A program made the position numbers and the translations under genes. Below, one piece after another: positions 43,237 to 51,874 of a DNA stretch of 64,000 nt. The notes below the pieces were generated by a model that worked only from the letters and a program-made list of their open reading frames with translations, was not told the DNA's origin and searched no databases. The DNA is from Flavobacteriales bacterium UBA7468 (GTDB lineage: Bacteria > Bacteroidota > Bacteroidia > Flavobacteriales_D > Crocinitomicaceae): contig DLPC01000019.1 in NCBI GenBank assembly GCA_002478565.1, forward strand, positions 1-64,000. Reading direction: 5' to 3'. How positions within the stretch are numbered: the first letter of the stretch is position 1; every line of letters begins with the position of its first letter.

Positions 43237-45093
43237 TTAGAGGTAGAATTTTCCTGCGCTGTATTTGATTTTTTCGGTTAATAAATGTGGTCGAATGAGG
43301 GCTTCAAGCGCTGCCTTACTGCAAAAAAAGTGTGACTGAAGTTCTTGTAAACTCCGTGCTTCAATAAGATAAGCTAAAAGATTAGCATCATTCAGTGTCA
43401 GTGGCTGACACACATCGCAGTGACCACAAGGAAGGGCTTCTTGGCCAAAGTACGCGATGAGTTGTTGACTTCTGCATTTTGTAGCGGTGCAGTAGGCTTG
43501 CATGGCTTGGAGTTTCGCTAACGAGGTGTTTTTTTGAGTCAGGTAGATTTCTGGCCTGAGGTTAAAATAAGATTCAGGCAATCGTTCACTTGTAAATGTG
43601 AGCACTGGAAGATTGCTCTTTTTGCTGTACTCGATCAGACCGTTTTTTTGCATGATTTCCATCTGCTCATTAAAACGTTTTTCTGAGATTTTTAGTCTTT
43701 GACATATTTGCTGTTCGTGGATAGGGGTGAGTTGGTCAAAGATGCCGGAATAGGTCCTTACCAGAAGTGTGCATAAGGCTTGAAATTGTTCGTGCTGAAT
43801 CTGGAAATTGTATAAAACTTCATTACTCACGATAATTTGCACCCGAGTTTGCTGAAAAAAGCTCTCTGATAAACTAATGTTGCCATTTTGCTCTAGCAAC
43901 TTAAGTGCATAGAAAACTTCTTGTTCTTTGAGCTCAAAGGTCTGGCAAAAAGCATTGAGCTCAAAAGGATAGGCTTCATCTTTTCCGGAGCCAATTGCGA
44001 TTTTTAAATAGTTGGCCAAGGCCCTATAAACATATAGTACGCGTTCAGGAGCGGGAAAACGTTGAAGGTGTTGTGTTTCGAGTGCCTGAAGTTCAGCCTC
44101 GTTGTAAAACAAAAGCGCATAAGCTGCTTGGCCATCTCGACCTGCTCGGCCAGCTTCTTGAAAGTAGGCTTCTGGCGAACTCGGTACATCATAGTGCAAC
44201 ACAAAACGCACATTGGGTTTGTCGATTCCCATACCAAAAGCATTAGTGGCTACCATCACCCTGCGTTTTTCTGTTAGCCAATCTTTGAGCATCTGACTCC
44301 GATCTTCAGCGCTCATCCCTCCGTGATAGACGCCACAACTGATACCATTGGCATGCAGTTGTCTGGCTACTTCTTTGACATTTTTTCGGGTCTGGCAATA
44401 GACAATCCCAACTTCATTACTTTGTTCACAAATGGCAATGATTTCAGGGATTTTATTCACCGCATGACGCACCAAATATTGCAGATTTTCTCGAATAAAA
44501 GGTGCCTCAAGAATAAGTGCTTTGGGCATCTCTAATTGCTTAATAATATCGGCCTGAACTTGTTTGGTAGCAGTTGCTGTGAGGGCTAAAACGGGTACGT
44601 CAGGTTGTATTTTTCGCAATTTTGAAATTTGCCGGAACGAAGGCCTGAAATCGTGCCCCCATTCAGAGATGCAATGCGCTTCATCCACCACAAGTAAAGA
44701 AACTTTCATGCGCTTGAAGCGTTCTATGAAGAGGGTAGATTGCAACCTTTCTGGCGAAGTATACAGAAAATCTAGGCCACCAAAACGCGCATTATCAAGG
44801 GTTTGATCAAGCTCTTTGTAACTCATGCCGCTTGTGATGGCCTTGGCTTTGATGCCTCTTTTTTGCAACTGTTCTACTTGATCTTGCATCAGTGCAATTA
44901 ATGGTGAAACCACCACGCAAACGCCGGCTCTTGCTAGGCCCGGAACTTGAAAGCAAATAGATTTTCCGCCACCAGTTGGCAAAAGTGCTAGCGTGTCTTT
45001 TCCTGCAAGCGCTGCTTCAACGATGGGTTCTTGACTAGGTCTGAATTCAGAAAAGCCCCAATATTGTTGTAAGATCTGACGTGCTGCTTCCAA
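43237..45093 (-). CDS. recQ: RecQ-type ATP-dependent DNA helicase (no HRDC domain)
   Basis: 618 residues. Helicase motifs: LLPTGGGKSICFQVPG (Walker A), VVDEAHCISEWGHDF (DEAH), LALTATAT, VATNAFGMGIDKPNVRFV, and QEAGRAGRDGQ. The zinc-binding RQC part has CTATKCRSQQLIAYFG and CGHCDVC. The last 70 residues do not match an HRDC domain. 3'-5' DNA unwinding in recombination and replication restart. The start is TTG (45091-45093); a stop lies shortly upstream in frame and no ATG intervenes. A second recQ may exist elsewhere. Confidence 0.92.
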   Translation of the reverse strand: MEAARQILQQYWGFSEFRPSQEPIVEAALAGKDTLALLPTGGGKSICFQVPGLARAGVCVVVSPLIALMQDQVEQLQKRGIKAKAITSGMSYKELDQTLDNARFGGLDFLYTSPERLQSTLFIERFKRMKVSLLVVDEAHCISEWGHDFRPSFRQISKLRKIQPDVPVLALTATATKQVQADIIKQLEMPKALILEAPFIRENLQYLVRHAVNKIPEIIAICEQSNEVGIVYCQTRKNVKEVARQLHANGISCGVYHGGMSAEDRSQMLKDWLTEKRRVMVATNAFGMGIDKPNVRFVLHYDVPSSPEAYFQEAGRAGRDGQAAYALLFYNEAELQALETQHLQRFPAPERVLYVYRALANYLKIAIGSGKDEAYPFELNAFCQTFELKEQEVFYALKLLEQNGNISLSESFFQQTRVQIIVSNEVLYNFQIQHEQFQALCTLLVRTYSGIFDQLTPIHEQQICQRLKISEKRFNEQMEIMQKNGLIEYSKKSNLPVLTFTSERLPESYFNLRPEIYLTQKNTSLAKLQAMQAYCTATKCRSQQLIAYFGQEALPCGHCDVCQPLTLNDANLLAYLIEARSLQELQSHFFCSKAALEALIRPHLLTEKIKYSAGKFYL

Positions 45094-45164
45094 TGCTAAA
45101 GTCTGAAATGAAAAGGATTAAAAAAGTAAAGTTACGGATTGTGTCAATAACTTCAATAAGTTGT

Positions 45165-45191
45165 TTGCTCGGTGAAATAGCCGTATATTCG
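45165..45191 (+). promoter_or_regulatory. Candidate promoter for the branched-chain aminotransferase gene
   Basis: TTG (45165-45167) and TATATTCG (45184-45191), one mismatch from TAnnTTTG, are 16 bases apart, about 20 bases before the ATG. The match is good for a Bacteroidota promoter but is one of few possible alignments. Confidence 0.35.
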
Positions 45192-45210
45192 CGCATCAAT
45201 TAACAAAATT

Positions 45211-46284
45211 ATGTCCGCAGCAAGTACCGCTTTTCATGTGCACAGAGCAGCTCAAAGCAAAATTGAAAGTGTAGATTGGAACAACCTGCCTTTCGGTAAA
45301 ATCTTCACTGACCACATGTTTGTCATGGAATATGCAAACGGTGCTTGGCAGCAAGGAGAGATCATTCCATTTGGCCCTATTGACATGCATCCAGCCATGT
45401 CTGCCATTCATTATGGCCAGTCCATCTTTGAAGGAATGAAGGCTTACAGAAATGAAAAAAATGACGTTGTTCTCTTTAGACCTGAGCTCAACGCACACCG
45501 CTTTGCAGAATCTGCAGCCCGCATGTGCATGCCTGCGGTCCCTGAAGACATCTTTATTGAGGCGGTCAAGCAATTAGTTGCGGTAGACCAAGCATGGGTA
45601 ACCAACAACCCTGGTTATGCGCTTTATATCAGGCCTTTTATGTTTGCTACCGATGAGTTTGTCGGGATCAAACCTTCAGACACTTACAAATTTGTCATTA
45701 TTAATTCTCCAGTTGGCGCTTACTATGCAGAGCCCGTCCGCGTAAAAATTGAAGAGCATTACACACGTGCTGCCATTGGCGGAGTGGGTCGTGCAAAAGC
45801 TGCCGGAAACTACGGGGCATCTTTGTATCCTGCCAAGCTTGCCCAACAAGAAGGTTACCACCAATTGGTCTGGACTGACGCCAAAACCCATTCTTTCATT
45901 GAAGAATCAGGTACCATGAACATCATGTTCGTGATCAACGACACACTCATTACACCGTCCGAAGACGCCGATACTATCCTCAGAGGAACCACCAAAAGAA
46001 CAGTCATTGAAGTAGCTCACAAAATGGGCATTCCAGTCGAGGAGCGTGCTGTGGCTGTTGAAGAAATCATTACTGCAGCTAAAAACGGTACCCTTCAAGA
46101 AGTCTTTGGTGCAGGTACGGCGGCTACTATAGCGCAAATCGCACTCATTGGCTACCGCGATGAAAAACTAGAATTACCTGCCTTGGAGTCAAGAACTATT
46201 TCCAATCGCATCAAGCAATACCTCGACGACATCAAAGCAGGTAAGCTTCCCGACACAGACAACTGGATTCTTAAAGTTTGTTAA
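45211..46284 (+). CDS. ilvE: Branched-chain amino acid aminotransferase
   Basis: 357 residues. Class IV PLP fold with the active-site lysine K196 in VGRAKAAGNYGASLYPAK. Other conserved parts: HYGQSIFEGMKAYR, FRPELNAHRFAESAARMCMP, FIEESGTMNIMFVI, and the C-terminal GAGTAATIAQIALIG. Length fits the mitochondrial-like type. It transaminates leucine, isoleucine and valine with 2-oxoglutarate. Monocistronic by context. Confidence 0.95.
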   Translation: MSAASTAFHVHRAAQSKIESVDWNNLPFGKIFTDHMFVMEYANGAWQQGEIIPFGPIDMHPAMSAIHYGQSIFEGMKAYRNEKNDVVLFRPELNAHRFAESAARMCMPAVPEDIFIEAVKQLVAVDQAWVTNNPGYALYIRPFMFATDEFVGIKPSDTYKFVIINSPVGAYYAEPVRVKIEEHYTRAAIGGVGRAKAAGNYGASLYPAKLAQQEGYHQLVWTDAKTHSFIEESGTMNIMFVINDTLITPSEDADTILRGTTKRTVIEVAHKMGIPVEERAVAVEEIITAAKNGTLQEVFGAGTAATIAQIALIGYRDEKLELPALESRTISNRIKQYLDDIKAGKLPDTDNWILKVC

Positions 46285-46321
46285 ACTTGTGAAATTTCCG
46301 CATAAAAGTCATCTTTGAACT

Positions 46322-47659
46322 ATGCGGCTGCTTTGCACATTCATTTTACTCTGTTTCGCACCTCTCATTTGGTCGCAACGTGCAGAATTTTTATTTAAAG
46401 ACAGTAAAACAAACGAGCCCATACCAAACGTGGCCTGTCAGCTATTTTATCTAGCGAAATCAAACGCGTCTGTATTGATCCTCGATACATCGTTGCAAAA
46501 TGGTTTGTTTATCCACCAACTCAAAGAACCTGTAGCGAATACTTATCTTGTTGTTTCCTACACGCATCCGATTTATCAAGGAGGAGAGAAAATTATTCAA
46601 ATTGATCCTACCAAAGATACCCTTCGGCTCACATTGTATTTGAAAGCGCAACGGATACAGGAAGTTGCAGCGATTTATGTTCGGCCAAACAAACCTGATA
46701 CTGTTTTCGCATCTAAGATTTATAGTGTCGCAGATTTTGAGCTTGGGGCCAAAGGTGAACTCTATTTATTGAGCTACGAAAAGAACTTGCAAAAAGATGC
46801 ACAACTCCAATGCATTTGGAATGAAACCACCTTGTTTTTACAAAATATTCCGGAACGAGCAAGTGCTTTAAAACGAGATTTTCGTGGAAATATCCACGTT
46901 GAAACCGCTACAAATATGTATGGCATACAAAGAACCGATACCAGCCTTCAATTGGGTAGTATCCCCAAAGATTACTTTTATAAATACATTGCACCAATCG
47001 TAGATACCAGCCTGACTCGGCAGTTTTACTCGAGCTACACGGATATTTACCCAGCTTTTGAATACGGTAGCATGGATCAGCTCGATTCTAGCTATAAGGC
47101 CATCTTACATATTCAAGATGACCTCATGATGGAATTGTACCGCTCTGAATACAAATGGGTAGATGTACGCACCAAACTTTGGGCAAAAAACTTAGAGCTC
47201 AAAACTGGAATTGATGCAGAAATATATGTTGGTGCCAATTACTTTACGCAATCATTATATTACCAGCCGGTATTTGCGCCTTTATTTTTAGTTAACGACA
47301 CCATTTATATTTTTGACTATCCAAAAGACATGCTTCGTGTATACAATACAGCAGGGCAATTTCTCAGGTCCACACCAATTTTTCATCATTACCAAGCCAA
47401 GGAGACTGGCTTTCAAAGAAACCTGCAACAGGATAGAATTACCGGAAAAATTTATGCTGTTTTTCAGAAAGACGGCTATACCTATCTTGGACACATCGAT
47501 TTAATAACGGGTCTAATCGATTATAAGGTCAAGATGGCTTTTCGCTACGTTGAAAAAGTGCGCGTTCACAATGGATCGGCTTATTTTATTTATAGGCCAT
47601 TTGAGTCTACGCAGAAGAAATTTCTTTACAAGCAAAAAATCCTGTTAAACACGCATTAA
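46322..47659 (+). CDS. Hypothetical secreted protein with carboxypeptidase-regulatory-like N-terminus
   Basis: 445 residues with a signal peptide (MRLLCTFILLCFAPLIWSQ). The first 110 residues resemble a carboxypeptidase-regulatory-like beta domain (EPIPNVACQLFYLAKSN, DTLRLTLYLKAQRIQEVAAI). The rest could be a propeller-like sheet domain (YFTQSLYYQPVFAPLFLVND, RVYNTAGQFLRS). No sorting domain was found. Its stop codon overlaps that of the convergent EEP gene (TTAA 47656-47659), so no terminator lies between. Function unknown. Confidence 0.65.
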   Translation: MRLLCTFILLCFAPLIWSQRAEFLFKDSKTNEPIPNVACQLFYLAKSNASVLILDTSLQNGLFIHQLKEPVANTYLVVSYTHPIYQGGEKIIQIDPTKDTLRLTLYLKAQRIQEVAAIYVRPNKPDTVFASKIYSVADFELGAKGELYLLSYEKNLQKDAQLQCIWNETTLFLQNIPERASALKRDFRGNIHVETATNMYGIQRTDTSLQLGSIPKDYFYKYIAPIVDTSLTRQFYSSYTDIYPAFEYGSMDQLDSSYKAILHIQDDLMMELYRSEYKWVDVRTKLWAKNLELKTGIDAEIYVGANYFTQSLYYQPVFAPLFLVNDTIYIFDYPKDMLRVYNTAGQFLRSTPIFHHYQAKETGFQRNLQQDRITGKIYAVFQKDGYTYLGHIDLITGLIDYKVKMAFRYVEKVRVHNGSAYFIYRPFESTQKKFLYKQKILLNTH

Positions 47660-48621
47660 GGGTGTAAAATAACCTGGATAGATACCGGCAGATGATCAGA
47701 ATATCCGCCTAAATACTTGGTGCCAGCGTAGGTTCTGTTTGGAACTATCTGACCTTTGTATTCTGTGAGCAAGTATGGGAAAACATGAATTTGACCGCTT
47801 TCTTTTATCACTTGAAATTTTCCGGAAAAAGCATTGTTAGAAACCATAATGTGGTCGAGCACATCCCACTCATTTTTATAATTATAAGAGCCTCCAAAGC
47901 TATTGCTTACCTTAGTAATTTGAGGTGTTAATTTAGAGGCAATCAATTGAGGGCCTGCATCTTGTGGGTGATCATTTAAATCTCCCATAAAGATAATTTT
48001 TGCGGTTGGATTTATTTTTTGAATACTATCAATGAAACTTGCTGCTTGTTGGGCTGCAGCCATTCTGCGAGGTGCACTTTCTGCTGTTCCACCTCTACGA
48101 CTTGGCCAATGATTCACCAGCACATAAAGATGTTCTTTTTTGTACTGAAAATGAGCCCATACGATATCGCGGGTGCTCGGGAGGGAATCTCCGGGTAGTA
48201 CAAAACGAATTTTGCCCGATTCTTTGAGTTTGAGTAAATCTTTACGGTACAACATACCCACATCAATACCACGTGCATCTGGGCTTTCATAATGCACGAT
48301 GTCGTAGCGCTGATCTTGACCAATTAAATCGCTGAGTACCGTTTTGTTCTCTATTTCACAAACACCCATGATCATTGGCATGTCAAGGCTCTCCATGACT
48401 TTTCTGATGTGTTGTAATTTGGTATTATATTTCTCTGAATTCCAATTACTTTCTGCGGCAGGAAGGAATTCAGCATCGTCATTTGGACCATCGATTGTAT
48501 CGAAAAGATTTTCTGCGTTATAGAACGCAATTTGCTGCAGCTTTTGGGCAAATGCCAATTGAGTGGCGAGCAGAAATAGTAGCGTAAAATAATAGTTGTG
48601 GGATGATTTGGTGTTTTGCAT
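47656..48621 (-). CDS. Secreted endonuclease/exonuclease/phosphatase-family protein
   Basis: 321 residues with a signal peptide (YFTLLFLLATQLAFAQ). Family residues: YNAENLFDTIDGPNDDAEFL, MGVCEIENKTVL (metal Glu), VNHWPSRRGG, IIFMGDLNDHPQD (Asp/Asn), and GGYSDHLPVSI (catalytic His). Such proteins hydrolyse phosphodiesters; a secreted or periplasmic nuclease is most likely. Convergent, overlapping stop with the gene at 46322. Confidence 0.85.
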   Translation of the reverse strand: MQNTKSSHNYYFTLLFLLATQLAFAQKLQQIAFYNAENLFDTIDGPNDDAEFLPAAESNWNSEKYNTKLQHIRKVMESLDMPMIMGVCEIENKTVLSDLIGQDQRYDIVHYESPDARGIDVGMLYRKDLLKLKESGKIRFVLPGDSLPSTRDIVWAHFQYKKEHLYVLVNHWPSRRGGTAESAPRRMAAAQQAASFIDSIQKINPTAKIIFMGDLNDHPQDAGPQLIASKLTPQITKVSNSFGGSYNYKNEWDVLDHIMVSNNAFSGKFQVIKESGQIHVFPYLLTEYKGQIVPNRTYAGTKYLGGYSDHLPVSIQVILHP

Positions 48622-48677
48622 TTTGATGAATTTAACCCTTACAATGATTGAACTTGAAGATAACTATTTTATTGAAC

Positions 48678-49457
48678 TTACCAGCTTCCTCCTGAGCCAC
48701 CGCCTCCAAAACTTCCGCCACCAAAGCCACCAAAGCCACCGCCTCCTGAAGACCCACCTCCAAAGCCACCTCCGCCAAAGCCGCCTCCGCCAAAGTAAAA
48801 GAATCCTAGGCCTCCGCCTCTGCGTCCGCCGTAGGTAGTGCCACCGCCCCCTCCTCGTTTGACAAGTAAAAAAACTACAATTAAAATAATGATCAATGAA
48901 ATGATACCACCCTTTAGTTTGTCTTTCTGCAAGCCATCTCGGTATGTCTTTTCATTGTATTCTCCTTTCGCTAAACTGAATAAAACATCGAGTGCTTGAT
49001 TGATGCCCTGCGCATAGTCTCCTTCTTTAAAATTGGGTAGGATTTCATGGCTAATGATATCCTGACAAGCTAAATCGGTAATGACAGCCTCAAGGCCGCG
49101 CCCGGGTGCTAAATATACTTGGCGCCCACCATCCTCTTTATTTGGCTTGATCAAAAACACCAAGCCGTTGTCCTTATCGGCTTTTCCAACTTTCCAGACT
49201 TCTCCAATTTCTGTAGCGTAGTGCCAAGGTTCGTCGTCATTGAGGTCATCGACGATGATGATGGTGATTTCATTGCTGGTTTCTTGCTCAAAGCGATCGA
49301 GCCTTTGTTCAATCGCTTCTTGTTCTGAGGCACTGAGGATTTGTTCGGCAGAGAAATTATTGAGGAACCTAGATGGTTGCTGGGGTTGTGGATATTGACC
49401 AAAACTATAATTGAATAGTGTGGTTAGGCAGAGTAAAAAGGGGAGTAGGTTGCGCAT
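48678..49457 (-). CDS. TPM-domain protein with Gly-rich C-terminus (YgcG-like)
   Basis: 259 residues from the ATG at 49455-49457, the start of the signal peptide (MRNLLPFLLCLTTLFNYSFG); the longer frame to 49565 overlaps the next gene. The TPM domain at about 30-165 has the strand EITIIIVDDLNDDEPWHYAT and QVYLAPGRGLEAVITD. One membrane helix follows (GGIISLIIILIVVFLLV). The tail is mainly Gly with Phe and Ser (GGGGFGGG repeats). Family knowledge: TPM proteins occur with LemA in envelope processes. Second gene of a three-gene group. Confidence 0.87.
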   Translation of the reverse strand: MRNLLPFLLCLTTLFNYSFGQYPQPQQPSRFLNNFSAEQILSASEQEAIEQRLDRFEQETSNEITIIIVDDLNDDEPWHYATEIGEVWKVGKADKDNGLVFLIKPNKEDGGRQVYLAPGRGLEAVITDLACQDIISHEILPNFKEGDYAQGINQALDVLFSLAKGEYNEKTYRDGLQKDKLKGGIISLIIILIVVFLLVKRGGGGGTTYGGRRGGGLGFFYFGGGGFGGGGFGGGSSGGGGFGGFGGGSFGGGGSGGSW

Positions 49458-49458
49458 T

Positions 49459-49878
49459 TTATCCGAAACTGATGTCGTTGGAGAGTTCGTTTTGATCATT
49501 GTCTTGATAAGGGAAATAAGCGGCAAGTTGTTTGCCCGCCTCTGAGATTGCTGCGCAAAGCCCAATTGTAATTTGTCCTTCTTTAAAATGCTGGATCATG
49601 AGGTCACGGGTGCTGTCCCAAAAATCTGATGGCACTTTTTCATTGATACCCTTATCACCAATAATGGCTAATTGATTGCTCTGCAACGCTACGTAGATGA
49701 GCACCCCATTGCGTGCTGCAGTTCGCTGCATGCCGAGTTTCTCAAAGACAGCAATTGCTCTTTGAACTGGGTCTTCGGTGCACACTTTTTCTAGGTGCAC
49801 CCGAAGCTCTCCAGATGTATTTTTTTCAGCAGCGGCTATTGCTGCCGCTACTTGTTGTTGTTCGGTGTTGCTGAGCAT
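49459..49878 (-). CDS. Second TPM-domain protein, without membrane helix
   Basis: 139 residues. TPM domain only: AAIAAAEKNTSGELRVHLEK, AVFEKLGMQRTAARNGVLIY, LAIIGDKGINEKVPSDFWDS, and LCAAISEAGKQLAAYFP. No signal peptide or membrane segment, so it is cytoplasmic or bound to its partner. It overlaps the lemA stop by one base (TAATG) and is one base from the next TPM gene, a tight operon. Confidence 0.85.
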   Translation of the reverse strand: MLSNTEQQQVAAAIAAAEKNTSGELRVHLEKVCTEDPVQRAIAVFEKLGMQRTAARNGVLIYVALQSNQLAIIGDKGINEKVPSDFWDSTRDLMIQHFKEGQITIGLCAAISEAGKQLAAYFPYQDNDQNELSNDISFG

Positions 49879-50432
49879 TAAAAAGTAACTTTTGGCGCAT
49901 TTTCAGAACCAGCATTGGCCTTAAACCCTTCTTTTCTAGGGAATTCTTCGCTGTTCAGAAAGAAGCGTGCAAAAAAGCCACGGATGTGCGTGTTGTACTG
50001 CTTTACAGATTCGTTGTAACGATCGCGCTCCGTTTTGATGCGGTTTTCAGTGCCCTCGAGTTGTCCTTGAAGCTGACTAAAGTTTTCCGTGGAGCGAATT
50101 TGCGGATAGGCCTCATAAGCCAAGTTAATGGCTGTATTGATTTTGCGTCCCATGATTTCAAGATCTTCTGGAGTCTTGGCATTGACAATACCAGCACGCG
50201 CTTGCGTCACTTGCGTAAGGATGTCTTTTTCATTTTTGGCAGCACCTTTTACGGTTTCGAGTAGGTTTGGAATGAGGTCTGCACGTCTTTGGTAGGCCGA
50301 TTGTACATTGGCAAATTTTTCATCGAGGCCTTCTTGTAGCCCTACAGCTTTATTGTAAAGGTTGTAATAACCGAGGAACACAAATAATAGCAAAGCTCCG
50401 ATGGCTGCTAATACGACATAAATTGGTTTCAT
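49878..50432 (-). CDS. LemA-family membrane protein
   Basis: 184 residues. An N-terminal helix (VLAAIGALLLFVFLGYYNLY) is followed by the LemA coiled helical domain: VGLQEGLDEKFANVQSAYQR, RADLIPNLLETVKG, and AYPQIRSTENFSQLQGQLEG. Role uncertain; it is often found with TPM proteins in Bacteroidota. First gene of the LemA-TPM-TPM operon. It diverges from dinB across 215 bases. Confidence 0.92.
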   Translation of the reverse strand: MKPIYVVLAAIGALLLFVFLGYYNLYNKAVGLQEGLDEKFANVQSAYQRRADLIPNLLETVKGAAKNEKDILTQVTQARAGIVNAKTPEDLEIMGRKINTAINLAYEAYPQIRSTENFSQLQGQLEGTENRIKTERDRYNESVKQYNTHIRGFFARFFLNSEEFPRKEGFKANAGSENAPKVTF

Positions 50433-50550
50433 TTTGTATAAGTTTTAATTGTGGTATAGCTGTCAATTTATGTTCCAAATTACAAAAATGCCATTATGTC
50501 ATGCAGTATTGTCTTGTTTTTTTTCTTTGTTGAAAACTTTTGACGAATAT

Positions 50551-50570
50551 TTAATCAATAATTAGATTAA
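50551..50570. promoter_or_regulatory. Inverted repeat upstream of dinB, possible operator
   Basis: TTAATC (50551-50556) and GATTAA (50565-50570) form a perfect 6-bp inverted repeat with an 8-base AT-rich centre, about 78 bases before the dinB start. Flanking bases (AATAT before, TATAT after) nearly extend the arms. It could be a site for a SOS-type or XRE repressor, but the regulator is unknown. Confidence 0.35.
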
Positions 50571-50647
50571 TATATAAACAAATTACTTAATTTAGCAGCA
50601 CCAACCAATCGAACTTTTATTGTTTTACTTTTTAACTGACAGCGCTT

Positions 50648-51865
50648 ATGTCTGCACGTCGTTCGATTGTCCATATGGATCTCGATACCTTTTTTGTTTC
50701 TTGTGAGCGCCTGCTTGATAGTCGCCTTAATGGTAAGCCTATTCTCATTGGCGGCACTAGTGAAAGAGGCGTTGTGGCCTCCTGCAGCTATGAAGTACGG
50801 CGCTTTGGTGTACACTCTGGCATGTCCATGAAAATGGCCAAAGAACGCTGCCCAGAAGCCATCTGCATCAAAGGCAATACGCAAACCTATTCTAAGTTTT
50901 CTAAGATGGTTACCGAAATTGTCAAGGAAGCCGCCCCGGTCTATGAAAAGATGTCTATTGATGAATTTTACATCGACTTCACAGGCCTAGACCGCTTCTT
51001 TGGTGTCTGGAAATACGCTTCTGAATTACGGCAGCGCATTACCAAAGAAACCGGCTTACCCATCTCTTTTGGCTTATCTGAAAACAAAACGGTTTCAAAA
51101 GTAGCTACCGGGGAAGCCAAGCCCAACAACCAATTACTCATTGACTACGGCGCTGAAAAACACTTTTTAGCACCCTTATCGGTGCAGAAAATACCAATGG
51201 TAGGGCCCAAAACCTATCAGACACTCTGCGGGCTTGGCGTCAAGAAAATCGGTACCCTACAAGCTTTGCCACTAGAATTACTCGAGCAAGCACTTGGCGA
51301 AAACGGCCGCAGTATTTGGTCCAAGGCGCAAGGCATTGACAACAGCCCCGTAGAACCCTACAACGAGCGCAAATCTATTTCTACTGAACGCACCTTCAAT
51401 CAAGACACCATTGATGTCACTAAGCTCAGTGGTATTCTTGCGGCAATGGCCGAAAATCTGGCATTTCAGTTGCGTCGGGCAGGTAAGCTTACCGGCACTG
51501 TTACGGTCAAGATTCGCTATGCCGATTTTCAAACCCAAACCCTACAACAACAAATTGCTTACACTGCTGCAGATCACGAATTGATACCAATGGTACAAGC
51601 GCTCTTTAAGCGGCTTTACAATCGCCGCTTATTGGTACGCCTCATAGGTATCCGCTACAGTGCACTGGTTTCGGGCGCGCACCAGTTGCGGCTCTTCGAC
51701 AGCGATCTTACTTATCCGGCACTTTACCAAGCCCTCGATCGCATCCGAGAGCGTTACGGCGATCGCGCGGTCATCAGGGCTATTGGCCTTGAAGCGCGCA
51801 CCATTGGACACTACAATCCTTTTGAAGGAGAGCCGCCTATTTTACTAGCCAACAGACGTGTTTAA
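50648..51865 (+). CDS. dinB: Y-family DNA polymerase (DinB, Pol IV-like)
   Basis: 405 residues. Catalytic D11 in HMDLDTFFVSCE and D105-E106 in KMSIDEFYIDF are present, so the enzyme should be active. Also CSYEVRRFGVHSGMSMKMA and the HhH part (VQKIPMVGPKTYQTLCGLGV). The clamp-binding motif QLRLF (346-350) fits QLxLF. It copies past lesions. The start is ATG 50648. It lies nine bases upstream of the dnaE2-like gene, so the two are one mutagenesis cassette. Confidence 0.93.
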   Translation: MSARRSIVHMDLDTFFVSCERLLDSRLNGKPILIGGTSERGVVASCSYEVRRFGVHSGMSMKMAKERCPEAICIKGNTQTYSKFSKMVTEIVKEAAPVYEKMSIDEFYIDFTGLDRFFGVWKYASELRQRITKETGLPISFGLSENKTVSKVATGEAKPNNQLLIDYGAEKHFLAPLSVQKIPMVGPKTYQTLCGLGVKKIGTLQALPLELLEQALGENGRSIWSKAQGIDNSPVEPYNERKSISTERTFNQDTIDVTKLSGILAAMAENLAFQLRRAGKLTGTVTVKIRYADFQTQTLQQQIAYTAADHELIPMVQALFKRLYNRRLLVRLIGIRYSALVSGAHQLRLFDSDLTYPALYQALDRIRERYGDRAVIRAIGLEARTIGHYNPFEGEPPILLANRRV

Positions 51866-51874
51866 TCAGTTATT

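Noticed and set aside
48678..48860. Short tandem Gly-rich codon repeats resembling a microsatellite
   Set aside because: They encode the Gly-rich tail of the TPM protein, which is common in this family; no separate element is needed.
49458..49565. 36-residue N-terminal extension of the first TPM protein
   Set aside because: It would overlap the next TPM gene and hide a clear signal peptide at 49457.
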